The position numbers were made by a program, and so were the translations under genes. Below the pieces are notes generated by a model. That model ran no database searches. It saw nothing but the letters and a program-made list of their open reading frames with translations, and had not been told where the DNA came from. DNA of 45,547 nucleotides from Bdellovibrio sp. (GTDB lineage Bacteria; Bdellovibrionota; Bdellovibrionia; Bdellovibrionales; Bdellovibrionaceae). Of the stretch, positions 15,183 to 24,412 are shown in pieces. Where the stretch lies: positions 1 through 45,547 of the forward strand of contig JACMNA010000093.1 in assembly GCA_014378765.1 (NCBI GenBank), given 5' to 3'. Position 1 is the stretch's first letter; each line of letters begins with the position of its first letter.

Positions 15183-16801
15183 AAAAAAATATTCTTAAAG
15201 GCTGCTTAATTCATATCTTAGCTTTCGTTTCATTTCTTGGTTGGCATTCAAATGCGGATGCGGCGACGAAAAGAAATCAAAAGACCGTCGTCTCGACAAC
15301 GCGCAAGCAATCTCCCGCGAATTCAAAAATTTATACGGCAACTAAGTCAACGCTGCAAAGAAGTCAGCTGGCCAATGCTTTGGGGTTGATGAAATCGGGT
15401 CAGTATCCACAGGCGGCCAATTCTTTTTTGAGTCTCTCACGTCGCAGTGATTTAGCTTCAGAACGATCGCAAATTAAATACTACTTGGGTCTCTGTATGA
15501 TGGAGATGAGTTTAAATCAAGCAGCCGCGTTTCAATTTGTGGATGTAATTAAATCAAGTGATAAACGCTGGACCCGTCAAGCCATTGAAAAGTTATTAAT
15601 CGTGACCGACCGTTTAGGTGACGAAACATTACTTAACTACGCCATTCAAAGAATTGACGTCAATCAGGTGCCAACCCAATACCGTGATATGTTGTATTTT
15701 CGTTTAGCCGAAATTAAGCATAAGGCCGGCTTATTTACTGAGGCGGTTAACTTATATAATAAAGTGGGTTCGCAGAGCCGATTTTATTATAGCGCGCTTT
15801 ACGGTAAGGGCTTAGCGCAAGCCGAAGGTAAGCAGCCCGATTTAGCGTTGGCTAGTTTTAAGCAATTACTAGATATGCGATCTAGCGCCCGCGTAACCGA
15901 TGTGAATAAAGTGGCCGCGCAGCTTTCAATTGCTAGAACTTATTATCAAAAACAAAATTGGGAGAAAGCAATTGAAGCCTACTCGGCTATTCCGCGCGAT
16001 AGTTTTATGTGGCACGAAGCTTTATTTGAAAAAACTTGGGCCATGTTAAGAGCGGCTCGGTTTCGTTCAACGCTCAGTAATTTTCAGACACTGCATTCGA
16101 CTTTCTACGAAGATGCTTATATTCCAGAAACTTTACTGTTGCGATCAATTGTTTATCTTTATATTTGTAAATACGATGAAATGGAAAAAGTGGTTGATCT
16201 TTTCGATACGCAATACGGCCCCATTTCTAAAAAAATCAATGCGTACTTAAATCAAAACCATTCTTCCGAAAATTACTTTCAAGAGGTGAACAAGGCTTTT
16301 ATCGTAAAAAAAGATGCCGAGTCGAACAAGTCATTTAGCATTCCGTACAATGCAATTAAGCATATTGCCGAAGAGGGCGATGTACGTCGAACGTATTCTT
16401 ACCTCAAAAAGTTGAATGAAGAGCGTAAACTGGTAGATGAAAACCCAAATTTGCGGGCGACTCCGATGGGGGTTTACGCCTCAGGTATTATTACGAATCG
16501 TTTAAAAAGTGCGCGCAGTATTATCGGCGAGATGGTTAAAGCCCACCTGCTTAACATGCGAGTCGAGTTAAAAGACTTGAATGAACAAGCTAGTTTTATT
16601 CGTTACGAAATGATCAATGGAAAAAAAGAAACTTTGAAAAAGCGAATCAACGGCAAAACAATGGCCGAAGAAACAGACAGCGAAAATCAAGACCGAGCAT
16701 TTTATATTAAAAACGGATATGAGTATTATCCGTTCCAAGGCGAATATTGGTTAGATGAAGTTGGAAATTACCACTACTTAGGAAAGCAAAGTTGCGAGTA
16801 A
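15179..16801 (+). CDS. Periplasmic TPR-repeat protein of the Glt-like cluster
   Basis: This 540-residue protein has a signal peptide (roughly residues 1-29, ending ADAATKR). The mature part is built from helical tetratricopeptide-like repeats: ANALGLMKSGQYPQAANSFL, YFRLAEIKHKAGLFTEAVNL, YGKGLAQAEGKQPDLALASF and ARTYYQKQNWEKAIEAYSAI. A C-terminal helical region (~440-540) ends with an aromatic YYPFQGEYWLDEVGNYHYLG. TPR proteins act as scaffolds; none of the motifs indicates catalysis. It overlaps the barrel gene before it and is followed by the larger TPR gene after three bases, so the three are almost certainly one transcript. It is a candidate GltC/GltD-type periplasmic component. Confidence 0.78.
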   Translation: MKKNILKGCLIHILAFVSFLGWHSNADAATKRNQKTVVSTTRKQSPANSKIYTATKSTLQRSQLANALGLMKSGQYPQAANSFLSLSRRSDLASERSQIKYYLGLCMMEMSLNQAAAFQFVDVIKSSDKRWTRQAIEKLLIVTDRLGDETLLNYAIQRIDVNQVPTQYRDMLYFRLAEIKHKAGLFTEAVNLYNKVGSQSRFYYSALYGKGLAQAEGKQPDLALASFKQLLDMRSSARVTDVNKVAAQLSIARTYYQKQNWEKAIEAYSAIPRDSFMWHEALFEKTWAMLRAARFRSTLSNFQTLHSTFYEDAYIPETLLLRSIVYLYICKYDEMEKVVDLFDTQYGPISKKINAYLNQNHSSENYFQEVNKAFIVKKDAESNKSFSIPYNAIKHIAEEGDVRRTYSYLKKLNEERKLVDENPNLRATPMGVYASGIITNRLKSARSIIGEMVKAHLLNMRVELKDLNEQASFIRYEMINGKKETLKKRINGKTMAEETDSENQDRAFYIKNGYEYYPFQGEYWLDEVGNYHYLGKQSCE

Positions 16802-16804
16802 AAT

Positions 16805-19800
16805 ATGAATAAAAAATTGACGACCACTTTAAATCTACCTTTAAGCCTAATCTTAGCTTCAAGTTTTGCTTTTTCAAGCTCAGCCTTTTCCGCTAATCTA
16901 AAAGCTAAGAAGAAAAAACAAACGGTCGGTCAATTGCTTAAAAAAATTAAAGAAGACAGCCGGGGCGCTAAGATCAAAGAATTAAGCAAGGGGAATACTA
17001 ACCTACCCGAGTCTCAGCTAGGCTTTGAAAGTCGTCAGAATGTTAATTTAGCTCGCGTGAAGCCACCTAAATCTTCAGAAATTTTCAAACACGAAAATAG
17101 CGACCAAGCCGCTTACGAAAAAACTTTGGATCTGCAAATTCAAGAACTCTACAAGCTAACGCAAAGATTTAAGAACAATGATAACCGGGGTGAGCTTTGG
17201 TTGCGGCTGGCTGAACTTTACGTCGAAAAATCTTCGTTAGTCGATGCCCGCAAGCAAGATACTTTTGACCTCAAGCTTAAAGAATTTCAAGCAGGCAAAA
17301 CAAAGGTTAAGCCTAAGCTAGATTTGGGTGAAGCCAGAGACTACAACAAAAAAGCGATTCAACTTTACGAATGGTTCTTAAAGGACTATCCGCGTGACGC
17401 GAAAGTCAGCCAAGCCCTGTTTTTTCTTGGTTATAACTATTTTGAAATTGGCGACAATAAGCAAGGCGCACATTATTATGATCGTCTAACTAAAGAATTT
17501 CCGAAAAGCCCTTACGTGGGCGAAGCGCACTTTGCCTTGGGCGAATTTTATTTTGAAAACGAAAAGTGGGCCGATGCTTACAAAGAATATACTAAATTAA
17601 TTAAAGACCGTCGCCACCGACTGAATACATTTGCGCTTTATAAGGGCGCTTGGTGTTTGTACCGCTTAGGTAAAACCGAAGAAGGAATTAAGTACCTTGA
17701 TTACATCATTAAAGGGGCTAAGAATGAAGCCAGCGGCGAGCTAGTTGCGGGCAAAAAACTGAATACCTCTAAACTTGAAAATGAAGCGCTTCGCGATTTA
17801 GTCGTTTTCTTTGCCGAATTAGGCGATACGAAACGCGCCGTAGCGTACTTTAGAGCAATCAATTCGAAAGAAGCAAACGCCAATATTGAAAAGTTAGCCT
17901 ATTACCTCTCTGATAAGGGTAATCGCGAAGGCGCCAAAGAAGTATTTCGAATGCTCATTGCTCAAGATCCAACGTCAAAGAAAGCATTTGAATATCAATA
18001 TCAAATTGTTCAAAATTATTTCTACGCTAAAAACTCGCCTCAATTTAAAGAAGAGCTTTATCATTGGATAACAGACTTCGACCAAAAGTCTCAATGGTAC
18101 GCGGCCAATCGGGGTGACGATGCTTTTCTAAAAAATTCGTATAAGCTTCGTGAACAAACTTTACGAAACTACATTCTTCAGCAACATCAAACGGCGCAAA
18201 ATTCTCGGGCAGTTTATTCTCGTCAGACGGCCAGCGAAGGTTACAAGCTTTACTTTCAAGAATTCCAGGACTCAGCGCAAGTGGCCGACATGCATTTCTT
18301 CCACGGAGAATTACTTTACGATATGGGTAAGTACGGCGAAGCCTCAACTGAATACGCCTGGGTCGCCGAAAATGCCGAAAGCAGCAAATTCGCGGCAAAA
18401 GCTTCACAAAACTTATTACTTTCAATCGAAAAAGCTTTGCCGCGAGATGAAGAACTGCAAAAACGCGTGGGTGATTCGGTTGAACCTATTCCAATGGATC
18501 CTCGCGTAGAGAAATTCATTAAATCAGCGACTTGGTACACGCAGAAATACCCAACTTCAGATAAAGACGCCGAAATTAAATTTCGTATGGGTCGGCTTTA
18601 CTACCAGACTAATAATTTTGGCCCGGCCGAAAAGCTATTTAAAGAGATTGTGAAGAAACATCCAAAAACAAAATACTCTGAATACTCGGCCAATTTGCTT
18701 TTAGATATTTATAATCTTAAAAAAGATTATGCTGGTTTAGAAAAAATGGGAACCGAGCTTTTAGCCGATGACTCATTCGCGGCGTCAAAGGCGGGCAGTG
18801 ATGTTCGTGGCGTTTTAGAAAAAGCTAACTTTAAAAAAGCGCAAGATTTAGAAACAAGTAAGAAGTATTTAGATGCGGCTAAACAATACCAAACTTTTGC
18901 AGTGCAAAATCCGAAATCTGACTTAGCGGTTGTAGCTTTATTTAATGCCGGTGTTAATTTTGAACGTTCGGGGCGTAATCTTGATGCCATTCAAAACTAT
19001 CGAAAAGTTGTTGCCTCGAATGATAAAGCGGCCGCAAACTTAAAACCGAAATCGCAGAAATTGTTAGCAAAGCTATATCAAGATTCAGGTTTATTTGAAG
19101 AGTCAGCCGTATTATTTAAACAATTGGCTAAAGATAATCCAAAAGATCCATTGATGCCAAATTACTTATTTAATTCGGCCGTTATGTATGAAGCGCTAGG
19201 AAAAAATAGCGAAGCCATGGGTTCTTATAACGAGTTCATCAGCGTTAATAAGAATCAAAGTGAAAATGCGGCCGCCTTATTTACGTTAGCGCAATTGCAA
19301 CGTAAGTCGAATGCGTTAACCGGCGCAATCAACCACTACAAAGAGTACGTAGAATTACCGCAGGCTAAATTAGATAAAAAAGTCGAAGCCCAACATTGGA
19401 TCGCGGAAATTTCGCAAAAACTTGGCCGTCGTAAAGATAATGAAGAAGCAAAAGTGGCCATCCTCGCTTTACATCGTCGCTTACCGGCCGATAAAAAGAA
19501 TTTAGCTAATTCGTACGTGGCGCAAATCAAATTAGAACAAGCGCAAGAGTCATTTAAAGAAATGAAACGTATTACTATTCCGGCGAATCCGGCCAAACAA
19601 AAACAAGCCGTTGATAAAAAACTCGAAGGGATCGATAAGCTAAATAAAGAGTTAGCCGAAATTATTAAGTTAGATTCAGCCGAAGAAATCGTAACGGCAT
19701 TAACTATGGGCGCCGAAGCCAACGATCACTTAGCGGCCGCGATTCAGGCCACGCCTTATCCACCTAATTTAAATGAGGAGCAAAAGAAACAGTACAAAGC

Positions 19801-20008
19801 TGGAATTGATCGCATTACCAATCCATTTTCACAAAAAGCGGAAGACAGTTATAAATTAGCGGTCGAGCGTGCATGGGATTTAGAAGTCTACAACGCCGCC
19901 TACAAAACGTCTTTAGCGCAAATGAATAAGCGAAATCCAAAGCTTTATTACAATAATGGTGAAGTTGGTGCGGATAGTCGCTTTGTAAATTGGATGGGTG
20001 ATAAATGA
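16805..20008 (+). CDS. Very large periplasmic TPR-repeat scaffold protein
   Basis: This 1067-residue protein has a signal peptide (~1-31, LILASSFAFSSSAFSANLKA). It then carries TPR-like units along most of its length: LWLRLAELYVEKSSLVDARK, ALFFLGYNYFEIGDNKQGAH, EAHFALGEFYFENEKWADAY, EIKFRMGRLYYQTNNFGPAE, VALFNAGVNFERSGRNLDAI and ALFTLAQLQRKSNALTGAIN. The C-terminal 200 residues are Lys/Glu/Ala-rich helices without obvious repeats. It is long enough to form an extended superhelix across the periplasm. It resembles the large periplasmic TPR proteins of the Myxococcus Glt complex (AgmU/GltD-like) in type; orthology was not tested. It overlaps the next gene by four bases. Confidence 0.8.
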   Translation: MNKKLTTTLNLPLSLILASSFAFSSSAFSANLKAKKKKQTVGQLLKKIKEDSRGAKIKELSKGNTNLPESQLGFESRQNVNLARVKPPKSSEIFKHENSDQAAYEKTLDLQIQELYKLTQRFKNNDNRGELWLRLAELYVEKSSLVDARKQDTFDLKLKEFQAGKTKVKPKLDLGEARDYNKKAIQLYEWFLKDYPRDAKVSQALFFLGYNYFEIGDNKQGAHYYDRLTKEFPKSPYVGEAHFALGEFYFENEKWADAYKEYTKLIKDRRHRLNTFALYKGAWCLYRLGKTEEGIKYLDYIIKGAKNEASGELVAGKKLNTSKLENEALRDLVVFFAELGDTKRAVAYFRAINSKEANANIEKLAYYLSDKGNREGAKEVFRMLIAQDPTSKKAFEYQYQIVQNYFYAKNSPQFKEELYHWITDFDQKSQWYAANRGDDAFLKNSYKLREQTLRNYILQQHQTAQNSRAVYSRQTASEGYKLYFQEFQDSAQVADMHFFHGELLYDMGKYGEASTEYAWVAENAESSKFAAKASQNLLLSIEKALPRDEELQKRVGDSVEPIPMDPRVEKFIKSATWYTQKYPTSDKDAEIKFRMGRLYYQTNNFGPAEKLFKEIVKKHPKTKYSEYSANLLLDIYNLKKDYAGLEKMGTELLADDSFAASKAGSDVRGVLEKANFKKAQDLETSKKYLDAAKQYQTFAVQNPKSDLAVVALFNAGVNFERSGRNLDAIQNYRKVVASNDKAAANLKPKSQKLLAKLYQDSGLFEESAVLFKQLAKDNPKDPLMPNYLFNSAVMYEALGKNSEAMGSYNEFISVNKNQSENAAALFTLAQLQRKSNALTGAINHYKEYVELPQAKLDKKVEAQHWIAEISQKLGRRKDNEEAKVAILALHRRLPADKKNLANSYVAQIKLEQAQESFKEMKRITIPANPAKQKQAVDKKLEGIDKLNKELAEIIKLDSAEEIVTALTMGAEANDHLAAAIQATPYPPNLNEEQKKQYKAGIDRITNPFSQKAEDSYKLAVERAWDLEVYNAAYKTSLAQMNKRNPKLYYNNGEVGADSRFVNWMGDK

Positions 20009-20844
20009 AAAAATTAATTATTATGGCGGCGCTTGCTTTTGTTTCGGCCTGTGCTACTTCAGAAAAAAGAGAAAAGCCTGCAGCTGAAGAAAATTACGAA
20101 GATACGGCCATTGCGTCGACAAAGCCAGTAGATTACAAAGATGACGTGGTTATTGCCAAAGAAGAAAAGCTGCCCGCGGCGACGTACACCGCGCTGAATG
20201 AAGCTATTCGACAACAAAATGATGATCAAATTCAAAAAGCTTGTAGCGAAATTCTGACTCAAAATTCAAAAGACACGAAAGCATTGAATGCACTTGCACT
20301 TGTTTACTATAAGAAGGGCCGGTTTGAAGCCGCTCATTATTTACTAAACAAAGCTTTAAGTGCTAATCCGAACTCAGCCGAAATTTACGGAAACATCGGC
20401 ACTGTTTTGCTTGCTAAAAATGAGCGGCGTGAAGCGGTCAAATCTTTTCGTAAGGCCCTGCAATTAAATCCTGACGATGCAATGGTTGGCGCAAACCTTG
20501 GCGCCATTTATGTTCAAGAAAAAGATTACACCAAAGCTCTTTTAGCGCTGGAAGTTGCGGTTAGTAAGGGAATGAAAGACGTTAAAGTATTAAATAATTA
20601 TGCAGTCGCTTTAACGGCAAAAGGCCGTACCAAAGAAGCGGCCGATTTTTATGAAAAGATTTTAAAAGAGAATCCAAGTCAAAAAGAAGCGATGCTGAAC
20701 TACTCAATTTTGTTGATCGAAGTGATGAATAAAAACAAAGAGGGGCTAGACCTTTTGAACAGACTAAAGTTTGTAGGGCCGTCGGCAGAGTCTCGTCAAG
20801 TGATAAAGCAATTGGAAAATAAAGCAAAAGCTGCTTTACAATAG
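20005..20844 (+). CDS. TPR-repeat lipoprotein (GltE/AglT-like)
   Basis: This 279-residue lipoprotein has a signal MKKLIIMAALAFVSAC (lipobox V-S-A-C, Cys 16). The residue after Cys is Ala, with no inner-membrane-retention Asp at +2, so outer-membrane sorting is likely. Four or five TPRs follow from ~65: ALNALALVYYKKGRFEAAHY, EIYGNIGTVLLAKNERREAV, AMVGANLGAIYVQEKDYTKA and VLNNYAVALTAKGRTKEAAD. Myxococcus GltE (AglT) is a TPR outer-membrane lipoprotein in the same kind of cluster, so this is the best analogue, inferred from type and context only. Start and stop are tightly packed between the large TPR gene and the next small gene. Confidence 0.8.
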   Translation: MKKLIIMAALAFVSACATSEKREKPAAEENYEDTAIASTKPVDYKDDVVIAKEEKLPAATYTALNEAIRQQNDDQIQKACSEILTQNSKDTKALNALALVYYKKGRFEAAHYLLNKALSANPNSAEIYGNIGTVLLAKNERREAVKSFRKALQLNPDDAMVGANLGAIYVQEKDYTKALLALEVAVSKGMKDVKVLNNYAVALTAKGRTKEAADFYEKILKENPSQKEAMLNYSILLIEVMNKNKEGLDLLNRLKFVGPSAESRQVIKQLENKAKAALQ

Positions 20845-20858
20845 GGAACGGGGTTTTG

Positions 20859-21161
20859 ATGAATCTTCTTAGAATGTGCTGCGTAACAACTCTGCTATCG
20901 TTTTTTTGCATCCAATTAACTTGGGCGCAGACCAATATTCCATTAGATAAAAATAATGTAATCAAGTCGAAATCAGACCGAAAGCAAACGCTTAATTTCG
21001 AAGACGAATTAGTTGAAGGAAACGCCCAGAAGCCTGAACTGTTTTATTTATTTCAAAAAAAGAATTTTAATTATAAACGTTTAATCAAACTCAGAGAGAA
21101 TTTTCTACCCGAGATGAGAAAAACAAACGAAGACATACAGCGATTACGGGGTGGACGTTGA
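20859..21161 (+). CDS. Small secreted protein within the Glt-like cluster
   Basis: This 100-residue protein has an N-terminal signal peptide (MNLLRMCCVTTLLSFFCIQL, cleavage after TWA). The mature 75 residues are highly charged (KSKSDRKQTLNFEDELVEGN) and end in a basic helix. No family is recognised. A G-rich stretch (GGAACGGGG) precedes ATG 20859, and the gene ends by overlapping the TTG of the FHA protein (TTGA). The tight packing inside the cluster suggests an accessory component, perhaps linking the lipoprotein to the inner-membrane FHA protein; this is a guess from position. Confidence 0.6.
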   Translation: MNLLRMCCVTTLLSFFCIQLTWAQTNIPLDKNNVIKSKSDRKQTLNFEDELVEGNAQKPELFYLFQKKNFNYKRLIKLRENFLPEMRKTNEDIQRLRGGR

Positions 21162-23161
21162 AATCACCATTGATATTTAGAGTTTTTAAGAATGACCAAA
21201 TTCAAGTCGTAAAACAATTCGTTGATAAAGACCAAATTTTATTTGGTCACAACGCCGAAGTCGACGTCGACTTAGACTCTAGCGAAGTTTCGGCGATTCA
21301 CTGTTTGGTTGAAAAACGTGGGCAGCAATTTTATTTGTGTGACTTAGGTTCAACCCAAGGCACTTTTAAAAATGGTCAGGGCGTACTTGATGAACCGATT
21401 CAATCAGGTGACGACTTTAATGTTGGCCCATTTAAGATTGTATTTTTTGTTGGTGCACCGAAGCCGGTTTATGCACCTCAAACTGGATCTGAAATTGTTA
21501 TTCCGCCCGTCGTTGCAACTGCTGCGGCCGTAGTTACGGCAGCAGTCATTACGAAGATGGCAAGCGATACTCAAGTTAAACCTAATATCCAGTCACCGAT
21601 GGTATCTAAAGGCAGCACGGGCCGAAGTATGGCAAGCGCTCAATCTAAATCTAGAAAAAATCGTCGCACATTTGCTCCGTCTAGCGAAAATAAAGATTTA
21701 CGAGATTTTATTAAACCCGGTAAAGGGCAATTAGTTGAAGTCATTGTTTCTTGGCACGAGCGAATTTTGAATACCTATCACTTTGTTCCGACCGGAATAA
21801 AAAGATTGGGCCGCGCCCTAGACATTCAAGTACCGGACGGGTCTTCTCCAAAAGATTGGTCATTACTTGATTGCACAAGCGGCGTGACCATTCGCACGAC
21901 ACCCGAAATGAAAACGGAAGTTCAAAAAGAAGGTGATATTAAGCGTATCACTGATCCAAATTATAAATTGCAGCAGAACGAAGCGGTTTTTATAACGCTT
22001 GTTAACGGAATGCAATTAGTGGTTCGTTACGCACCGGTGGCTCCGGTCGTTCCATTTGAATCTCCATTGATATTATCATCGTCAGAGTTAACCGGAATTT
22101 TGGCCGCTTTAATCATTGCGGCCTTAGCTAGTTTGATCGTCTCAGTGACGGTGCCAAAAAATGTGGTTAAGGACGAAGAAATACAGCGAGTCGCCCAAGT
22201 TATTTTTAATAAGCCACCTCCGCCGCCAGCGGCAGCGATTCCGCCGACGCCATCGCAAACTCCACCGGCCGAGGCTGAACAAAAACCAAAGCCACCACCT
22301 GAGCAGCCTAAAAAAGTGGTTGAGTCAGATAAGCAAAAAGAAAATAAATCTAAAGGTGATCCAAAAAAACCTGAACAAAAGGTAGCGGTCGCACAAACCG
22401 CCGGACGCGCCAATGAGGTAAAACCAAAAGATTCGAAATTAAAAACTAAAATGTTTACTTCAACTAAACAGGGCGCCGCCATTAAAACGGGTGCAACCGC
22501 GGGCGCCAATGCGCAGAGTAAAGATCCAGATCCGACGAACGCTGGCTTATTAGCCGCCTTCGGTTCAGGTGGCGCGCGAAGTAAATTAGATAAAGCTTAC
22601 AGTGGTTCAGGTGAATTACTTGGTGCCGGTGAAAAAGCAACTGGATCTTCTGGCTTCAATGAAAATCGCGCGGGCGATGATTTAGGTTCTAAATTTAAAG
22701 ACACGGGCGCGGGCGGAAAAGGCACGGCTACTCAAGGTATCGCGGGCATCGGCACGAAGGGTCGCGGCACGGGCATGAGTGAATACGGCAGCGGAACTGG
22801 TTTTGGTAGTAAAGACCAAGTGGCCATACAGGCTGGCGGCGTCGAAGAAGAATTTAGTGGATCGATAGATAAAGAAGCGGTTCGCCGCGTAGTTCGTTCG
22901 GCTTTAGCGCAGTTCAAATCATGTTACGATCGCGAATTTAAAAAAGATACGAAGCTTGAAGGTAAGGTTGTGATTAGCTGGGAAATTCACGAAAAGGGCG
23001 TTGCAAAAAATGCTCAGGTCGTGCGAAGCAAATCGACAATCGGCAATTCAACGGTTGAAGAGTGCGTTCGTTCGCGAATGCTTTCTTTAAGATTTCCAGA
23101 GCCGCCAGCGGGTAGTTTTGCCGAAGTCACTTTCCCATTTTTGTTTCAAGGTCAAAAATAA
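21158..23161 (+). CDS. FHA-domain membrane protein with AgmX/PglI-type C-terminal (TonB-like) domain
   Basis: This 667-residue protein spans the inner membrane. A cytoplasmic FHA domain lies at ~20-98 (SSEVSAIHCLVEKRG, DLGSTQGTFKNGQGV), able to bind phosphothreonine. A basic region and a second unnamed domain (~185-295) precede the transmembrane helix at ~303-330 (LTGILAALIIAALASLIVSV). The periplasmic part begins with a proline-rich stretch (~350-390), a long Gly/Ala/Lys-rich linker (~400-565) and the AgmX/PglI-like tail (~570-667): ALAQFKSCYDREFKKDTKLE, GKVVISWEIHEKGVAKNAQV and EECVRSRMLSLRFPEP. That tail resembles TonB C-termini, with two cysteines. Its likely role is to couple the adjacent ExbB/ExbD channel to the periplasmic machinery, as proposed for Myxococcus GltG/GltJ. 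It uses a TTG start. Confidence 0.87.
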   Translation: MKSPLIFRVFKNDQIQVVKQFVDKDQILFGHNAEVDVDLDSSEVSAIHCLVEKRGQQFYLCDLGSTQGTFKNGQGVLDEPIQSGDDFNVGPFKIVFFVGAPKPVYAPQTGSEIVIPPVVATAAAVVTAAVITKMASDTQVKPNIQSPMVSKGSTGRSMASAQSKSRKNRRTFAPSSENKDLRDFIKPGKGQLVEVIVSWHERILNTYHFVPTGIKRLGRALDIQVPDGSSPKDWSLLDCTSGVTIRTTPEMKTEVQKEGDIKRITDPNYKLQQNEAVFITLVNGMQLVVRYAPVAPVVPFESPLILSSSELTGILAALIIAALASLIVSVTVPKNVVKDEEIQRVAQVIFNKPPPPPAAAIPPTPSQTPPAEAEQKPKPPPEQPKKVVESDKQKENKSKGDPKKPEQKVAVAQTAGRANEVKPKDSKLKTKMFTSTKQGAAIKTGATAGANAQSKDPDPTNAGLLAAFGSGGARSKLDKAYSGSGELLGAGEKATGSSGFNENRAGDDLGSKFKDTGAGGKGTATQGIAGIGTKGRGTGMSEYGSGTGFGSKDQVAIQAGGVEEEFSGSIDKEAVRRVVRSALAQFKSCYDREFKKDTKLEGKVVISWEIHEKGVAKNAQVVRSKSTIGNSTVEECVRSRMLSLRFPEPPAGSFAEVTFPFLFQGQK

Positions 23162-23179
23162 TTTTACAGGAGGATTATA

Positions 23180-23854
23180 GTGGACCCAGTAGTAGCCGCC
23201 GCCAATACCGAGAACCTAAACCCGATACTCAGAGCTTTCATCGAAGGTGGAGCCGTGATGTATGTCATTTTAGTCATCGCCGTGCTAACCCTTGTGTTAG
23301 TGGTCGAAAGATTTTTGACATTAAAGTCATTGCGAGTTGATAAAAAAGAATTTACTGATCAAATTTTTAGAATGGTTGTTGCGGGCGATTTGCGCCAAGC
23401 CATTTCATTTTGTGATTCAAAACCAACGCCATTAGCTAACACGGTCAAAGCCGGATTAGTTCAAGCGATGAATAAACGTCCCGATGAAGAAGTGCAAGTG
23501 GCGATGGATGCCGCGGTTCTTCGCGAGATGCCACGCCTTGAAGGCTGGACGGCATTCTTAGCCGTGTTTGGTAACATTGCCGTTTTAGCCGGTTTATTAG
23601 GTACGATCATCGGTATGATTGGTTCATTCCGCGCCGTGGCCGATGCCGATCCAGCTAAGAAAGCCGAATTACTTTCGGCGGGAATTTCACACGCCTTAAA
23701 TTGTACGGGTTTCGGTCTTATCACGGCGATTGTCGCGATTGTATTTTACGGATTATTTCAGCACATGATTCAAAAGGCAGAAAACGAAATGATCGAGACC
23801 AGCATGTCATTACTAAATTTAGTGACGGCTAATCGCGATAAGATGAAAGACTAA
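23180..23854 (+). CDS. MotA/TolQ/ExbB-family proton channel protein
   Basis: This 224-residue protein has the three-helix TolQ/ExbB layout: AVMYVILVIAVLTLVLVVER (~20-42), GWTAFLAVFGNIAVLAGLLG with GTIIGMIGSF (~115-145), and LNCTGFGLITAIVAIVFYGL (~172-195). The large cytoplasmic loop between helices 1 and 2 is typical. With the two ExbD-like proteins that follow it should form a proton-motive-force channel, equivalent to AglR with AglQ/AglS in Myxococcus. GTG 23180 has AGGAGGA (23168-23174) five bases upstream, one of the strongest ribosome-binding sites in the window. Confidence 0.9.
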   Translation: MDPVVAAANTENLNPILRAFIEGGAVMYVILVIAVLTLVLVVERFLTLKSLRVDKKEFTDQIFRMVVAGDLRQAISFCDSKPTPLANTVKAGLVQAMNKRPDEEVQVAMDAAVLREMPRLEGWTAFLAVFGNIAVLAGLLGTIIGMIGSFRAVADADPAKKAELLSAGISHALNCTGFGLITAIVAIVFYGLFQHMIQKAENEMIETSMSLLNLVTANRDKMKD

Positions 23855-23866
23855 CCTTAGGTTAGT
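23850..23866 (+). other. Hairpin flanked by a 12-base direct repeat between channel genes
   Basis: ACTAACC (23850-23856) and GGTTAGT (23860-23866) form a perfect 7-bp stem with a 3-base loop, overlapping the stop of the ExbB-like gene. The 12-mer ATGAAAGACTAA occurs at 23843-23854 and again at 23868-23879, so the hairpin sits between two copies of the gene's last codons. No T-run follows at once, so processing or mRNA stability is more likely than termination. Confidence 0.5.
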
Positions 23867-23941
23867 AATGAAAGACTAATTCATTTACGTAATTTTTTTG
23901 TTACTAGATTTTTTGGCTTACAGATTTTTGGAGAGTGAATT

Positions 23942-24412
23942 ATGGCTCATATAAGTACAGGTGGCAGAGGCCGAGAACCCAACGTTGAACTTAATTTAGT
24001 TCCGGTCATTGATTTGATGTCCGTGCTGATTACTTTCCTCCTGATATCAGCAGTTTGGACGCAAGTTTCAATGATCCAATTGGGCGCCTCGTTCGCTTCA
24101 CCAAAAGATGCAAGTCAAAAAGATATTACGCCGCCACCGATGGAAGATTTAGTGTTGAAACTAGATATCCGCGCGAACGGTTACATTCTCTATATCGGAA
24201 AAGAAGTTCGTACTTTACCAATGCTAAATGGAGTTTACGATAAAGAATCTTTGTTAGCCGAGTTAACAAAAGTAAAACAAATGTTCCCTACAAAAGGGGG
24301 CGTTAAGATGGCAATTTCAGATGAGATTCAGTATGAGCACGTTGTCGCGGCAATGGACATCGGGCTTAAAGCGGGATTCTCACCGGAACTCTTAACCGGA
24401 GGACCCAACTAA
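23942..24412 (+). CDS. ExbD/TolR-family protein, first copy
   Basis: This 156-residue protein has the ExbD layout: a short cytoplasmic start, then one membrane helix containing the conserved proton-carrying aspartate in VELNLVPVIDLMSVLITFLL (Asp 24), then a periplasmic domain of about 110 residues. The Asp aligns with the 'P.iDv...Ll.fm' signature. GGAG precedes the ATG by about eight bases. Its stop overlaps the start of the second ExbD-like gene (TAATG). Two different ExbD-like partners for one ExbB-like protein mirror AglQ and AglS with AglR. Confidence 0.9.
   Translation: MAHISTGGRGREPNVELNLVPVIDLMSVLITFLLISAVWTQVSMIQLGASFASPKDASQKDITPPPMEDLVLKLDIRANGYILYIGKEVRTLPMLNGVYDKESLLAELTKVKQMFPTKGGVKMAISDEIQYEHVVAAMDIGLKAGFSPELLTGGPN

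Noticed and set aside
18045-18425. 126-codon minus-strand ORF inside the large TPR gene
   Set aside because: Antisense to a strongly supported TPR gene; composition is that of a reversed coding region with no domain.
22027-22509. 160-codon minus-strand ORF inside the FHA protein gene
   Set aside because: It is a shadow of the Pro/Ala-rich linker: low complexity, no ribosome-binding site, and fully contained in a well-supported gene.
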